A stretch of 37,651 nucleotides of DNA, taken from NCBI GenBank assembly GCA_014825775.1, contig MVAQ01000218.1:1-37651 (forward strand), written 5' to 3'. This document shows positions 1 to 10,261 of this stretch, one piece after another. The notes under the pieces are model-generated. The model was given only the letters and a program-made list of their open reading frames with translations. It had not been told where the DNA came from and ran no database searches. The stretch's first letter is position 1, and each line of letters starts with the position of its first letter. Source of the stretch: Krasilnikovozyma curviuscula (taxonomy: Eukaryota; Basidiomycota; Tremellomycetes; Cystofilobasidiales; Mrakiaceae). The position numbers and the translations under genes are program-made.

Positions 1-579
1 CTTGTTATTGGGTGTAGGAGGGGTGATTTGGGGTACCGCTGGGTCGATGGAAGTCAAAACTGGGTTCACCGAGGGCGTGGGCTGGGACGCTTGGATCGAA
101 GAGGGAGCTGAAGGAGACGTCGAGGGAGCTGAGATGGGTGCTGGACTTGGTGATGCAGGGACTACTGTATCATCATGAGACATATCCATTGCTGCTGGGG
201 GTGGTGTTGTTGACAGATGAGATGAGATCCCTGCAAAGAGTCTCTCCTTCTCGACGTCGAGGCTGAGAGGACGAATCAAACTGAGGATGCTGGGAGACCT
301 TGAACGACCTGAAGGTGCAGCAGCAGCAGAGATGAGATTGCTGCTACCAGAGAGATACCTCGAATCTTTTGGTGAGATGGCCGTCGTCGATGGTGAAAGT
401 GAGAAGCAAGATTCGTGGTTTGTGCCTCCGGGCGACGAACGAGTCGGTCTGTCGACCAGGCGGCGCTGATGAGTCGAGTGATGGAATGGTTCAACCGACA
501 GAGGACTTGACAAGGGGGTGAAAAACCTTTCTTCTTGATTGTTTCCTCTCTTTTCCTCTGATGAAAGTGCTGGAATCAT
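1..579 (-). CDS. Partial Ser/Pro-rich protein, N-terminal part
   Basis: An uninterrupted frame runs from an ATG at 577-579 to the left edge, giving 193 codons with no stop; a TAG sits two codons upstream of the ATG. The protein begins MIPALSSEEKRGNNQEERFF. It then becomes a low-complexity Ser/Pro/Ala/Thr sequence with segments such as SGRSRSPSILSLIRPLSLD and many SP/TP dipeptides that could be phosphorylation sites. No folded domain, signal peptide or membrane segment is visible, so this looks like the disordered N-terminus of a larger regulatory protein whose body lies beyond the edge. I do not recognise the gene. A later ATG at 187-189 is a possible alternative start, but the upstream part has the same composition and looks coding. 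Confidence 0.5.
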   Translation of the reverse strand, partial: MIPALSSEEKRGNNQEERFFTPLSSPLSVEPFHHSTHQRRLVDRPTRSSPGGTNHESCFSLSPSTTAISPKDSRYLSGSSNLISAAAAPSGRSRSPSILSLIRPLSLDVEKERLFAGISSHLSTTPPPAAMDMSHDDTVVPASPSPAPISAPSTSPSAPSSIQASQPTPSVNPVLTSIDPAVPQITPPTPNNK

Positions 580-1088
580 TTTCTACTTTTTTTTACCCTG
601 CCAAGTAAGCTGCCTCGCTCTCGAACGTGTGGGACTCAAAATTAAGTGGAGGAATGAAGCCACCACACAACAGGGTGGGAAAGCAAAGTTTAAAAGGAGT
701 GAGAAAGAAAATGCTGGTTGGATCAAAGAGGTGAGGTTTGGCGTCAAGGATGGATAGTTATTCCCAGGTTGTGAAGTGAATGGTTGCTGTCGTTTCATCT
801 TTCTCGCAAATCCTTGGAATTCGTTTCAGTCGATCGGCTCGACCTTAACAGTCTATATGCTACGGAATTTGCCTTTAAGATTCAGAAGGAGAATGATATC
901 CAAGTAACTCAGTGAGCAGAAGTACAACATCGCAAGAACGTCGAGCGAAATGATCAAAAGCGCACTAAAAAGCACATAGCAGACGATGGTGTTTATCGGA
1001 ACATGCGCGGTATGAAAAAAGCTCTTGCCATGTTGGAAACACCGACATGATGCAGCATCTCCCCTCTGTCATTCTTTCCCATTCTCCC
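580..1088. other. Intergenic: 5' side of the left-edge gene and 3' side of the acetyltransferase gene
   Basis: These 509 nt separate the start of the minus-strand Ser/Pro-rich gene from the stop of the minus-strand acetyltransferase gene. Small ORFs on both strands look like chance frames. No RNA gene, repeat or clear promoter element was seen. Confidence 0.5.
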
Positions 1089-1761
1089 TCACAGCACGCC
1101 TCCATACATCTTCTTTCCACCCATTACGCCCTCCTCCTTCAGGCCCACACTCGCATAAAACCCTTCCCGCCCACTCTCAACCTGTACTCTCACCCTAATC
1201 TGCCCCTCTCCACAACTGGCACCAAGACCATCGTTTATCCGCGCCTTGCAGCTTCTCAGCGCTTCGTCGAACAGCTTGCGACCGATCCCTAGGCCCTGGT
1301 ACTCCGGCAGCACGCCCATCGTGAGGATTCTGAGTTCTGGCAGCGTCTGATGCTGGCTCATCATCGATATCGAGGGTAATAATGAGGAGGAGAGGTTGAA
1401 CAGGCGGATGGAGATGAATCCCACGGGAAGAGACGGATTGGACGAGAGGGAGGCGAGGTGGAGAGAGTGCGTTGAAGTTTGATACAGCCGAGAGAAGAAG
1501 GATGATGTCTGTTGGCCGCCTAGTATCTCCTGTCAACAGGTTTCCAAGAAAATAGAAATCACATGCGTCAGTCTCACCTGTGTCTGACCTGTTGAGCAAG
1601 ATATGATATATCCGAGCATAGAAAGGACATACATGCATCTCCACGACCCGTTCCACATCGACATATCTCCAGGGACGCAGACAGATGTGCTGCTGGGCGG
1701 TGGAAGAGGGATTGTAGATGTGGTGGTGGTGGTGGGGACGCAGGAGAAGCGTTTGGGTCAT
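1089..1761 (-). CDS. GNAT N-acetyltransferase, NAA50-like
   Basis: This is probably an N-terminal or protein acetyltransferase using acetyl-CoA. Model: exon 1 1761-1633, intron 1632-1530, exon 2 1529-1089, 189 aa. The C-terminal half has the GNAT core: a beta strand LRILTMGVLPEY followed by QGLGIGRKLFDEAL, which fits the acetyl-CoA pyrophosphate loop (Q/R-x-x-G-x-G). It continues with RVRVQVESGREGFYASVGL, matching the conserved V....N.....FY...GF region. A strand VGFISIRLF precedes it, as in NAA50. The N-terminus is odd: it carries five consecutive histidines, and the FPV substrate motif of NAA50 is not recognisable. The 103-nt intron could instead be two short introns around a tiny exon, so the residues near the junction are uncertain. 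Another GNAT family member is the main alternative. Confidence 0.6.
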
Positions 1762-2258
1762 GCGAATGTTCCCGCCGGTGTTTGCAAGATAAAAACGGTT
1801 TCTGTAGGTGAAAATAGTGGCTTGGTTTGGTGTTCAGTTGGGAAAGAAGGAATAAGGAATGATGTTGAATGGATGAGTGGGTGGGAGAAGAGAGGAGAAG
1901 TTTGTGTGAGATAGAATTGACGAAGACTAATCTGTGGCGAGGGGGTCGCGCGAGCTGGACTGGACTTGGTCGGCGATATGAAGCTAGAGAGCACAGTTTT
2001 TCCACCGTTGCTTTTATACCCTTGACGTCAGATAAACTATGGGCCAAAAAGGAGATGGACAAGAAATAGAGTTAGAGTCATTGTAGCAAAAGAGAAGATT
2101 AATATCGTACCGACCCACCATTGCACGGTCGTCGTGACAGTTTACAACACGCGCCCGCCACGAATCGAAAACAAGCGGCACGGCCGTCCTTGTTATCACA
2201 CCGTGCCTCTCGCCCCAAGCCATCGCGACCCTTTGTCCTTTCTCTCTATGATTCTCTT
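1762..2258. other. Intergenic: promoter side of the acetyltransferase gene
   Basis: These 497 nt lie between the R3H gene stop and the acetyltransferase start, both minus strand. The stretch holds a CRE-like palindrome and a TATA-like box, listed separately. Overlapping ORFs here have pyrimidine-rich, low-complexity translations and look like shadows. Confidence 0.5.
2012..2030 (-). promoter_or_regulatory. CRE palindrome next to a TATA-like box
   Basis: On the minus strand a perfect TGACGTCA palindrome (2023-2030) is followed 4 bp downstream by TATAAAA (2018-2012), about 250 bp before the acetyltransferase start codon. TGACGTCA is the known binding site of ATF/CREB-type bZIP factors. That it drives this gene is inferred from orientation and spacing. 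Confidence 0.45.
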
Positions 2259-4005
2259 TCAAGCACCGTAAAGGTACTCGAGGAAAGAAGGCTTTGTTGA
2301 CGTCCGGGACGCGGTTCCTCCCGTACTGCCACTGATAGAGCCAGAAGCACTCGTCCGCCTGGATCCAGAAGGGGTACCGCTGGACACTCTCGAATAAGGC
2401 ACTGGAGTAGATGAAACTCCTTCATGCTCCTCATCGTCACTATCAGATTCATTCCTACTCGTCCCGTTGGTGTTTCTCACAGGCGTTGAGGACGACGTTG
2501 ACACGGCTCGATTCGTCGGACGACGGACAGGTCGATTGGGGAGAAGCGTCGGAGTGGTGTAGGATGCTGAAATGGAAGCTGGTGGCTCATCAGCTCCATC
2601 GAGGGATGCTACAGAAGATGACAAGGATAGCATCGCTATGGAAGATGCCGACTCGTCGTCAGAGGAGAGGTCTCGCTCTTCACCATCAGCTTCATCATTA
2701 AGATTTTCCATGCTGAATTGGGTCTCTTCTGGATGGAGAACAATGCTTTGATCATGTCTAAAGTCAGGTTGGAGTCTGGTGGGCGCGGCTGCCCGCAGTG
2801 AAGTCCAATCATCACCTGCTTCAATCCCTTCTCCACGATGATCCACTGGTTCAGGCTCAGACTCCGAGGGAGAATCCCATCCTCCGTGACTGTCAATTTC
2901 TGATGGTGCCGAGTCTGCGAAGTCGGTAGTAGGAGGGGTTTCGAGGCTAGCGGTGTTACGAGCTGGTGCAGGAAGCCGAGGAAGGAGGATATAGGTAATT
3001 CTAGCGTTAGAAGGTGTTGTTTTGGAGAATGATACTAGTTCAACAAACGACATAGGTTGGTCAGTCAACATAGCAAAAGCCGGAAAAAGAGAAAGGTTGA
3101 GAAGAGAAATGCACCCAAGCCACGGTATCGAGCAATACAATGGACGATGAATCGTTCAAAGCTCGAATCTACAATCCAGGTGAGAGAGCTCTCAGATTTC
3201 TGAATCTCGATTATGGCAGGCAGCATCCCGTCTACCGTGTGTTGTGACTTGACGACGTCTGCGAACGCAGGCGGAACCGGGACCACGGACAAGGGAAGCG
3301 AACGTTCTGTCTGACCCACAGAGGAATCGACTGAAGATGGTGTGATGGGAACGAGGGTATCATCGATGATCTTGGGCGTGGTTAATCCTCCTCTTTTTAT
3401 GATGATGACGGCGCTTCTCGCTTCCTCCTCCCAATCGATGAGTGCCTTTTCCACGATTTGTACCAGTTGCTCAGCTCGACGACCCCTAGATTTCAATGTT
3501 TTTCTGATTCCCTTCACCGAGAGAGAGAAAGTGCCGGCTTGTGAAGAGTACACGTCCGGTACGGATGGTGGTAGTGAAGGTGCTTCTTCCGATCGGGGAA
3601 CAGCAAGAGGCCTGTAGGTAGGAGGGTTGGGCAAGGGGATAGATGAAAGATCTCCACGAGCTGGAGGAACAATGTGAGGGTTAGAAGAGAGTAAGTCTGG
3701 TCCCAAAGAATGAAGTCGAGTCAGGTCAGTCGCCGCCTCTCTTTTCTCACAGCTATTCCCAGGGAGAGCTTACCATTCTCTCTTCTCTGCTTCCATCGTC
3801 GACCTTCCCACTTCCTTGCGTCCTTAGCTAGCTGAGCAGCCCTGGGAATACCTTTCTTTGGTGCAGAAGGCGCGACAGCAGCTTTGACCTTTGAGTTTCG
3901 TAGAATCGCTGGTAGAGACATGGGAATAGCTTGATGAGCCATAGGAGTCGTATCTACAATTCCCGGAACGGATTCGGCTTCTACTGGCGGAGAATCGCCA
4001 GCCAT
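2259..4005 (-). CDS. R3H-domain protein with an R3H-associated N-terminal region
   Basis: Probably a nucleic-acid-binding protein of unknown precise role. Model: exon 1 4005-3774, exon 2 3660-3115, exon 3 3034-2259, 517 aa. The basic segment ending KWEGRRWKQRREN at the end of exon 1 resembles the R3H-associated N-terminal domain of fungal proteins. The R3H motif spans the exon 2/3 junction, reading FERFIVHCIARYRGL then VSFSK once the 80-nt intron 3114-3035 is removed; R-x3-H followed by GLVSFS is diagnostic. The C-terminal about 250 residues are Ser/Thr/acidic and probably disordered, ending in SFLEYLYGA. The first intron has two usable in-frame 3' sites (before 3696 or before 3660), so a 529-aa form is also possible. 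Confidence 0.72.
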
Positions 4006-4203
4006 GGTGTGAATAGTTTTTTGAGTGGTTGCGGCTTAAAAGAGCTTAAGAGAGGTCGCGAATCTGTACTCGACATCGAATCTTAACTTAAGAACAGAAG
4101 GGGTTTAGAGTCTCGGTGATTTCCTTTGTCCAAATTTTTTCAATATGGTTGTAACAGAGTATCTACACCAACAGATGACTGTTTCATTACCTCGTACTGG
4201 CTT
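4006..4203. other. Short intergenic region upstream of the R3H gene
   Basis: These 198 nt separate the 3' end of the mitochondrial-protein gene from the R3H gene start; both are on the minus strand. They are A/T-rich near 4125-4145. No gene or clear motif was seen. Confidence 0.4.
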
Positions 4204-5229
4204 TCATCCACCAGCTTCCAGCTCCTGCCGTTCGTCGGATCCGTACTCTACCACACTCTCTTGGGAAATCTCTGAGCGCTGGCTAGCCTGTTTTTTTATA
4301 AGGGCATCGAGGTCAGGGCTGTACTTTCCAGGTTTGGGAGGAGAACACTTACATGAGCTCTCCTTCTGGCTGTGGGACTTGGCCGGGAAGGGTACCAGAA
4401 ACTTCTTGGTCGTAAAGGTATCTATATATTTGTTACGATGTTGCAGGTTTGACAAATGCAAGGTCAGTGATCAAGAACGTGTAAACGGCAGATCGCAGCT
4501 GCAAATCACAAGGATATGGGTACTGACGGAACGACGGACTTGAAGTTCTTCTCGTTCAGTCTCGTAGTCTCAGGTCCAGGACGATTGGCAAGTGTGTTCA
4601 AGTACCTCTCATTCTGCGCTTGGACGAGGAGAGCGTACTTCTCGACCTTTTCCTTCTGAGCCTCTGCGGGGTCTTTACACTTGTAGTAATGGACCAGTCT
4701 GGTAATGTAGGGACGGTCGTCGTCGCTGAACATCTTTTCAGTTGAAGTTGGGTGTGGTAGATCGTACCAAGACATCTTGGATCTCTCAGGAAGGTATTGG
4801 GCACCGAAGAGGGCGACAAGGAATATAATGGACCATTTGATGAAGGTGGGATCGGTAGCGTCTGTACAGAAACAACAATCGTGTGAGAGATCATTGAAGC
4901 ACCAAGGTCATTTCAAGGAGCATTAGTCTCTTCCCGAACACAGAACAGATCACAATCCTCATCCAATCGTAAGAGTCATATTCCCCGCTGAACGAACTCA
5001 ATCGAAAGTGGACAAAGCAAAGAGATAAGCACGAACCAGACTCCACAGGATAATCAGGATCTTCCGGTTGTTCAATACCAGGGTAGGTGTAATGCCTGTT
5101 CATGGGACCAGGATGTCCATGGCCTTCGCGTTCCCAGCGGACAGTTCGCGAGGTGGTGAAGCCTCTTCTGGCGGCCAAGCTAGTCTGCGACCTGACAATG
5201 GGAGTAAAGCTTCTTGAGAGTGAAAGCAT
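4204..5229 (-). CDS. Small mitochondrial single-pass membrane protein
   Basis: Model: exons 5229-5037, 4861-4524, 4421-4353 and 4287-4204, 227 aa. The first about 30 residues are Arg/Ser-rich without acids (MLSLSRSFTPIV, then AARRGFTTSRTV), a typical mitochondrial presequence. A hydrophobic span FIKWSIIFLVALFGAQYLP lies near residue 75, followed by a hydrophilic helical region rich in Lys/Glu/Gln. Size and plan resemble supernumerary complex I subunits of the inner membrane, but I cannot name one. The first intron (175 nt) starts with an unusual GTTCGT. The last two introns are less certain: reading straight through the 65-nt intron at 4352-4288 also keeps an open frame with a different segment before the last exon. 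The presequence and membrane span are firm; the C-terminus is not. Confidence 0.5.
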
Positions 5230-5751
5230 GGGATGCTTGCTTGGTCGGATACTCTCCCCTCAGAGAATGAGTTGCAGTGAGAAGGAGCGAACGAGCAGGA
5301 TCGGCTTGAAGGTGGAGACGAGTTTGCAAAATTGTAACAAAAATACAGATTTGGTGCCAAACTGCTGATGAAAAAGAATAAATAACCAATACTTATGCAT
5401 TGGAGTTGAGTACAGAATATGAGTGCAAAAAGAGGCAGCATCGCGATGGAAACCAAGTGTGTTATCAAACGGTGAACAAACGGCCAAGCTGATATGTCCC
5501 AAAGTCACGACCGACGTAAGCAGACTAATAAATGAGAGTGGTGAAACGGCCTTGCTGTCGATTTCAAGAGTCAATTCAAGAGATGTCCATGCGTATCAGT
5601 GCAGATATAGTGTACGTGGTCGATTGACAGCGGAAGATATTAAAGAGAAGCCTCAATGATGCGAGGGACACAACTATGAAGAAAAAAAGAAAAAGGAATA
5701 TAGCCCAGGAAAGAGCACCACAGAAGAGAAACGAAAGAAGGATTATTTTGA
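5230..5751. other. Intergenic: ARG1 3' side and promoter side of the mitochondrial-protein gene
   Basis: These 522 nt lie between the ARG1 stop and the start of the mitochondrial-protein gene, both minus strand. ORFs on both strands overlap each other without conserved character. The 40 nt after the ARG1 stop are A/T-rich. No RNA gene was recognised. Confidence 0.45.
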
Positions 5752-7627
5752 TTAAGCCTTGGAGGCGTAGACATCGCCAACCTTGACAGATGCCTGTCCC
5801 TTCGCAACGTTGGAAAGACCCCACTTCTTAATTCGGATGGACTCGATGGCAATAAATCCAGAGGTATCGGTTGGCTCGAAACCACCCATCTCGTCCATGG
5901 ATGCGAACTTCTCGTCGTAGAGGAGCTGAAATAAGGAAGCAAGTTTGTCAGTTTCTTGTACCAAAATCCAACGAAGAAACTATTATCACTCACTTCCTCA
6001 GAGAATCGTCCCTCAACGGTGACGTTACCTTTGTAAAGCGACAGTCGGACGGTACCGTTGACGGTTCGTTGGGAGGCTGGGATGGCGGCAGTGATGAATT
6101 CTCTCTCTGGGGAGAAGAAGTAACCGCTAAAGAAAAGAAAGTTAATGAGACAACTTGACATCTTGAAGGCCAAAAGTAATAGAGGGAAACTTACTTGTAG
6201 AGGATGTTGGAGAGGGAGATGGTGATGAATTGATCTCTGAGAGCTCTAACGTTTCTGTCCAAGGTCAAACCTTCCAAATCCATGTGGGCCACACGGAGGA
6301 TGGTAGCACCTGGAGATTCGTAACAACCTCTGGACTTGACACCGATGAACCTGTTCTCGACAATGTCAATTCTTCCGATACCGTGGGCACGGGCGAGAGC
6401 GTTAAGTTGGAGGAAGATCTCAACTGGGTCGGTAATGGTCTTGGCCTCGGAGGTGGCAGACTTGAGGATGTTGACCTTGGTTGGGAGACCCTTGGTGAAT
6501 TCGATAGAGATCTGTTGTGGAGTTTCTGGAGCATTTTGAGGGGAAGTGGTGAGCTTCCACATGTCGACTGGTGGGGTAGTGTTTGGGTCTTCGAGAATAC
6601 CGGCTTCGTAGGAGATGTGGAATAAGTTCTCATCTATAAATTGGACAAGGTTTCTATCAGTCATAAGAGCATGATAGAGAAGTGCTTCTGGACAAGTTTG
6701 AGAAAGTGCTCACCGGTGGACCATGGCTTAGAAGCGGTCTGAACTACTGGAATTCCCTTCTCAGCAGCGTAAGCCAAAAGAGCAGAACGTCCTGGGAATC
6801 TCTCGTAGAAAGCTATAGGAGAGGGCGAGCAAAGTGCCAGATCAGTCAAAACGAGCTGATTGGGGCGAGAGAAAGGTAGCGGTCTCTAACCTGGAATTCT
6901 CCATGGTGCAATGACCTTGATATCTGGCTTGAGACCGTAGAAAGCAAGTTCGAAACGAACTTGATCGTTACCCTTTCCGGTACATCCGTGCGCAACGAAG
7001 CTTTGTTGGTGAACAAGACGAAAAGTACGAGTCAGTTCGAGGCAAAAAAATATTTCAGCTGCGAGATGGTGAGGTCAGGACACTTACTCGCAGTTCTCGT
7101 TCTCAGCTACTTCCATCATACCTCTGGCAATGACTGGTCTAGCAAGGGAGGTACCCAAAAGGTAGACACCTTCGTAGATACAGTTGGCTTGGACAGCTGG
7201 GTAGATGAGCTCAGTAACGAATTCCTTTCTCAAGTCCTGATCAACAAGATACCTCAGCACACCGGTCCATAGACAGTAGGACAACTGATAAGCTTACAGC
7301 AAGGATGTACTTCTCAGCACCACACTGGATGGACTTGGCTCTGGCGATTTCAAAATCCTGTAAGAGATGTTCCATTGTCAGACCAGGCCAGATAACAGAA
7401 ACTGAAAAGATGCCTTACTTCATCCTGTCCAACATCAGCCATGTAGCAAACAACAGTGTATCCTTCATCAATGAGCCATGCAAGGATACAAGAGGTATCT
7501 GAATATCAAGCGATCAATGTGCCGTCAGTAAAGTCCAGAGGCAAAGGCCACGGTAAAACTCACCGAGACCTCCAGAGTAGGCAAGAAGGACACGTCCCTT
7601 AGATCCTGGAGCAATAGTGGAAGCCAT
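5752..7627 (-). CDS. ARG1: Argininosuccinate synthase
   Basis: Joins citrulline and aspartate using ATP to make argininosuccinate, the penultimate step of arginine synthesis, in the cytosol. Nine exons close with correct phase: 7627-7564, 7498-7419, 7357-7298, 7236-7088, 7000-6891, 6812-6714, 6633-6195, 6126-5994, 5925-5752; 435 aa, close to the family norm. The N-terminus has the ATP pyrophosphatase loop AYSGGLDTSC, split by intron 1. Further landmarks are [24 protein letters not shown], the segment [48 protein letters not shown] and the C-terminal [20 protein letters not shown]. All expected blocks are present in order, so the enzyme should be functional. A Gcn4-type half site lies about 180 bp upstream. 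Confidence 0.97.
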
Positions 7628-7805
7628 TTTAAAGGTTGAGTGAAGGTACAACTAGAAAAGTTTTGGTTAGAAGATGGTGAAAGTTCAAAATTTGAAGCGC
7701 TGTTGGTTCAACTGCCCTCGCCACTGACTGGACGAAGCCAACGTCTAAAACCTTTTCCCCAGTGCGTGACCGGTTCATTTGAAAATACAATTCTGGAGAT
7801 ATCAG

Positions 7806-7811
7806 TGACTC
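7806..7811 (+). promoter_or_regulatory. Gcn4/Cpc1-type TGACTC site upstream of ARG1
   Basis: TGACTC lies about 180 bp upstream of the ARG1 start. TGA(C/G)TCA is the known target of Gcn4/Cpc1, the general amino-acid control factor that activates arginine genes in fungi. The last base departs from the full palindrome (TGACTCG), and a 6-mer can occur by chance. Function is inferred from context only. Confidence 0.3.
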
Positions 7812-8155
7812 GATTCTTGTAATACTTGAGATGGGATCGATGTCTTGATGGCGCTCAGCATCACGTCAGGAGCCCAAACCATCTGCTTGACTAACGTGTG
7901 AAGAAAAGGGAAAGGGATATCAGCTCTTGAGTATATTCTAGGTAGAATTTGGTAAGTAATTTTATAGGGAGGCTCTCATTACAAAAGACCGGCGCGATCT
8001 TGGTGACTGGACTTTCGTGTCTGCTACATAGAGGTTTACTTGTCGTAACAACTGTATTGGAGTATACTCTCTTTTAAGCTCAATCATACTCGACCAAAAG
8101 TAAAGTGTGACTGCTACTCCGAGAATCACGCATCAGAGGCGTCGTTCGTCTCCAC

Positions 8156-8175
8156 GACGGCGGCGCACCGCCGTC
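8156..8175. repeat. Perfect 8-bp GC-rich inverted repeat
   Basis: GACGGCGG and CCGCCGTC flank a 4-nt loop CGCA and are followed by a T-rich run. On RNA this would be a very stable hairpin. It sits in the ARG1/coiled-coil divergent region, about 450 bp before the plus-strand start codon, so it may be a palindromic protein-binding site. Confidence 0.6.
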
Positions 8176-8622
8176 TTTGTTTTGAAAAATTTTCTACTTA
8201 CCGCCAGAAAGAGCTGAGCGATCTGGGACCAGTCTCCTTCAGGAACGCTGTCAGAAGCGTTTTCACCTCCCATCGTGTTTTCTCACCTCCCAATATATCG
8301 ACTAAAGGTAAGAAACTGAAGACCGAGACTCTTTGCCTACCTCGCCACTATGTGTAAACAAACCTACCCTAAACCCTCCAAGGATCTCTTCACTCGAATA
8401 AAATGAGTAAAACCCTACCAGTAAAGCTTTTCTGTTGACTTCTTAATGTAAGGAAGTCCTCTTCTCTCAAATTTCAGGGCAGGGGCTCACGTTTCAATTT
8501 CAGATCGGAGTTCTCTGACAAGTCAGTCTCGTCAGTCAACAACAAGGAAACACAGACTTGCAGCGAACCACTACACCCCTGAAAAGTTATATCGTTGTGA
8601 TTTCAACAGCAACTCGATTCAG

Positions 8623-10093
8623 ATGTCTCCTTCACCAGCACCCACCATCAATCACATCACCCTTCCAGCTCATATTCCTTTCGGTCACTCAACTTCGAGC
8701 AACATCCCTATTGGCATCCCAATGCTCAAGAAACGTCTTTCTTTGCAAGCTGCTCCAGGATCGTCCTTGTCAGCAGAGTTCCAGAAGAACACTGGTGGCC
8801 GAGCTGCTCATCAGCAGAGAGTTTCCACGGGAGCCATCAGCGTTGTAGAAAAAGGTACGGCTGGTTCGGAAGGGGACGGAAAGGTTGCTTGGAGGCTAGC
8901 AGAGCTAGAAAGGCGTGTTGGTAGGAGTTCCTCGTGAGTATTTTTTGTCGCACAATGTGCTACTCAGTTGAAATTACTGTGTCTCCTGCAGCGAAATCAC
9001 TCATTTCTAACCTCTATTGGTTTTTCGGGATGATCACATCAGTGATATTTTTGGATTGAGTGGAGATGTTGTTGCGTTCGCTACTGAGATAGAGATGGCA
9101 AAGAAAGGGTTGAAAGTTATTAAACAGAAAAGTACGCTGCTATTCTTCCTTCCCACATCTCTCCTCACATCTGATACCGTTCCATCGACAGTTGATTCTC
9201 TTGATCTTCGTTTGGGAGAACTATCGAATTCTTGTACCAACTCAGTGTCGAGTCCTGCTCCTGCTGCTCTTCCGGCCCCACTCGCCGCCTCGTTCCAAAC
9301 GAAAACAGAAGCTCAAGCTGCCGAGATTGCACTCAGAAATGATCTCGAACCACAAATCTCAGCTCTCAGGGACATCATTGCTGAAATGAAAGTATCTCAA
9401 AGGGTGGCAGTGACCGTGGTGCAAGACCCAACACCAGCACCAGTAAATCTATACCACTCCGAGTGCGAAAAGCATGAGATGGACAACAGAGAGTTGAAAG
9501 CTCGGCTTGAAGAGTCTCAGAAGATTATCATCACCCTACAGAATATGCTCAATCAAACTCTTGAACGCAACATGAAGCTAGAAGGAGCGATCAGAGAAGG
9601 AGGAAAGGGTCAGGGAGCTTTTGTCAGCAACAACAACAAAAACAATAGACCACTTTCTGTTTCAGGTGCACTGGAACGTAGCCAAGGTCTGTGGAACCAC
9701 AAAAAATGAAGTTACGCCCACTCATTCTCACACAATCTGGTATTATATAGCAGTTTGCCCCGCTTTGGACACTCCTGGAGGAGTTGCTCTGAAGTGCGAA
9801 GTCGGAAGGTGGAAAGGTAACTAACTAGTCTAGTGATTATTTCGTCGATGCTGACAGCAAGATTACTGACTGGCGTAACCTTCTTTATATTTTTAGATGC
9901 TACCAAGCGTACTTTGAGCGAGACTATGATCCCAAGTAATGCTCTCCCAGCAACTGAGGCGTCAAAAGCTTCACCGCCGCCGTTTTTGAACGCGATCCCA
10001 CCATTGACACCATTTTCAGTCTCTGTTTCAATGGAGGGTTTGGGGAAGAAATCCAAGAATAGAGCTAGTACCTTGAGAACAGGAAAAGATTGA
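8623..10093 (+). CDS. Coiled-coil protein of unknown function
   Basis: Model: exons 8623-8933, 9043-9131, 9192-9665, 9751-9816 and 9897-10093, 378 aa, with all junction phases matching. The N-terminal about 85 residues are Ser/Pro/Ala-rich. Heptad-like stretches follow: AWRLAELERRVG, then EIEMAKKGLKVIKQKIDSLD across an intron, EAQAAEIALRNDLEPQISAL and DNRELKARLEESQKIIITLQ. This suggests an oligomeric scaffold or tether. There is no signal peptide or membrane span. The end is uncertain: without splicing at 9666 the frame stops at 9709 (305 aa), after an Asn-rich NNNKNN tract. The longer form is preferred because two canonical introns join in phase to a Ser/Pro-rich tail. I do not recognise the gene. 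Confidence 0.6.
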
Positions 10094-10261
10094 GGAGATG
10101 GCAATTTCGCGCAGGCGATCGGCTTCGGTGATTCGTGCGGCGGAGGGGGGTTCCGGACTTTCAAGTTTTGAACTCGAAGTACATAATGAGAGATTTCTAG
10201 GTAATAAATGATGATCAATAGTCCTTCCTGCTACAGATCGTATTCCTTAGAGTTTCTTACA

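Larger units (their letters stand above)
7628..8622. other. Divergent intergenic region between ARG1 and the coiled-coil gene
   Basis: These 995 nt form the shared upstream region of two divergent genes. They contain a TGACTC site near ARG1, a perfect GC-rich inverted repeat (8156-8175), a near direct repeat of a TTTTC..CACCTCCCA unit (8259-8272 and 8277-8292), and two short stretches resembling telomere-type CCCTAAA (8367-8377 and 8409-8419). No convincing ORF or RNA gene was seen. Confidence 0.5.

Noticed and set aside
8361..8419. Telomere-like CCCTAAACCCT and AAAACCCTACC
   Set aside because: Only one to two units, in a region flanked by normal single-copy genes. This is too little to call an interstitial telomere repeat.
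9712..10218. 168-codon minus-strand ORF overlapping the end of the coiled-coil gene
   Set aside because: The plus strand here has canonical introns joining in phase with the coiled-coil frame. The minus ORF has no recognisable domain and ends against the neighbouring coding exon, so it is treated as a shadow.
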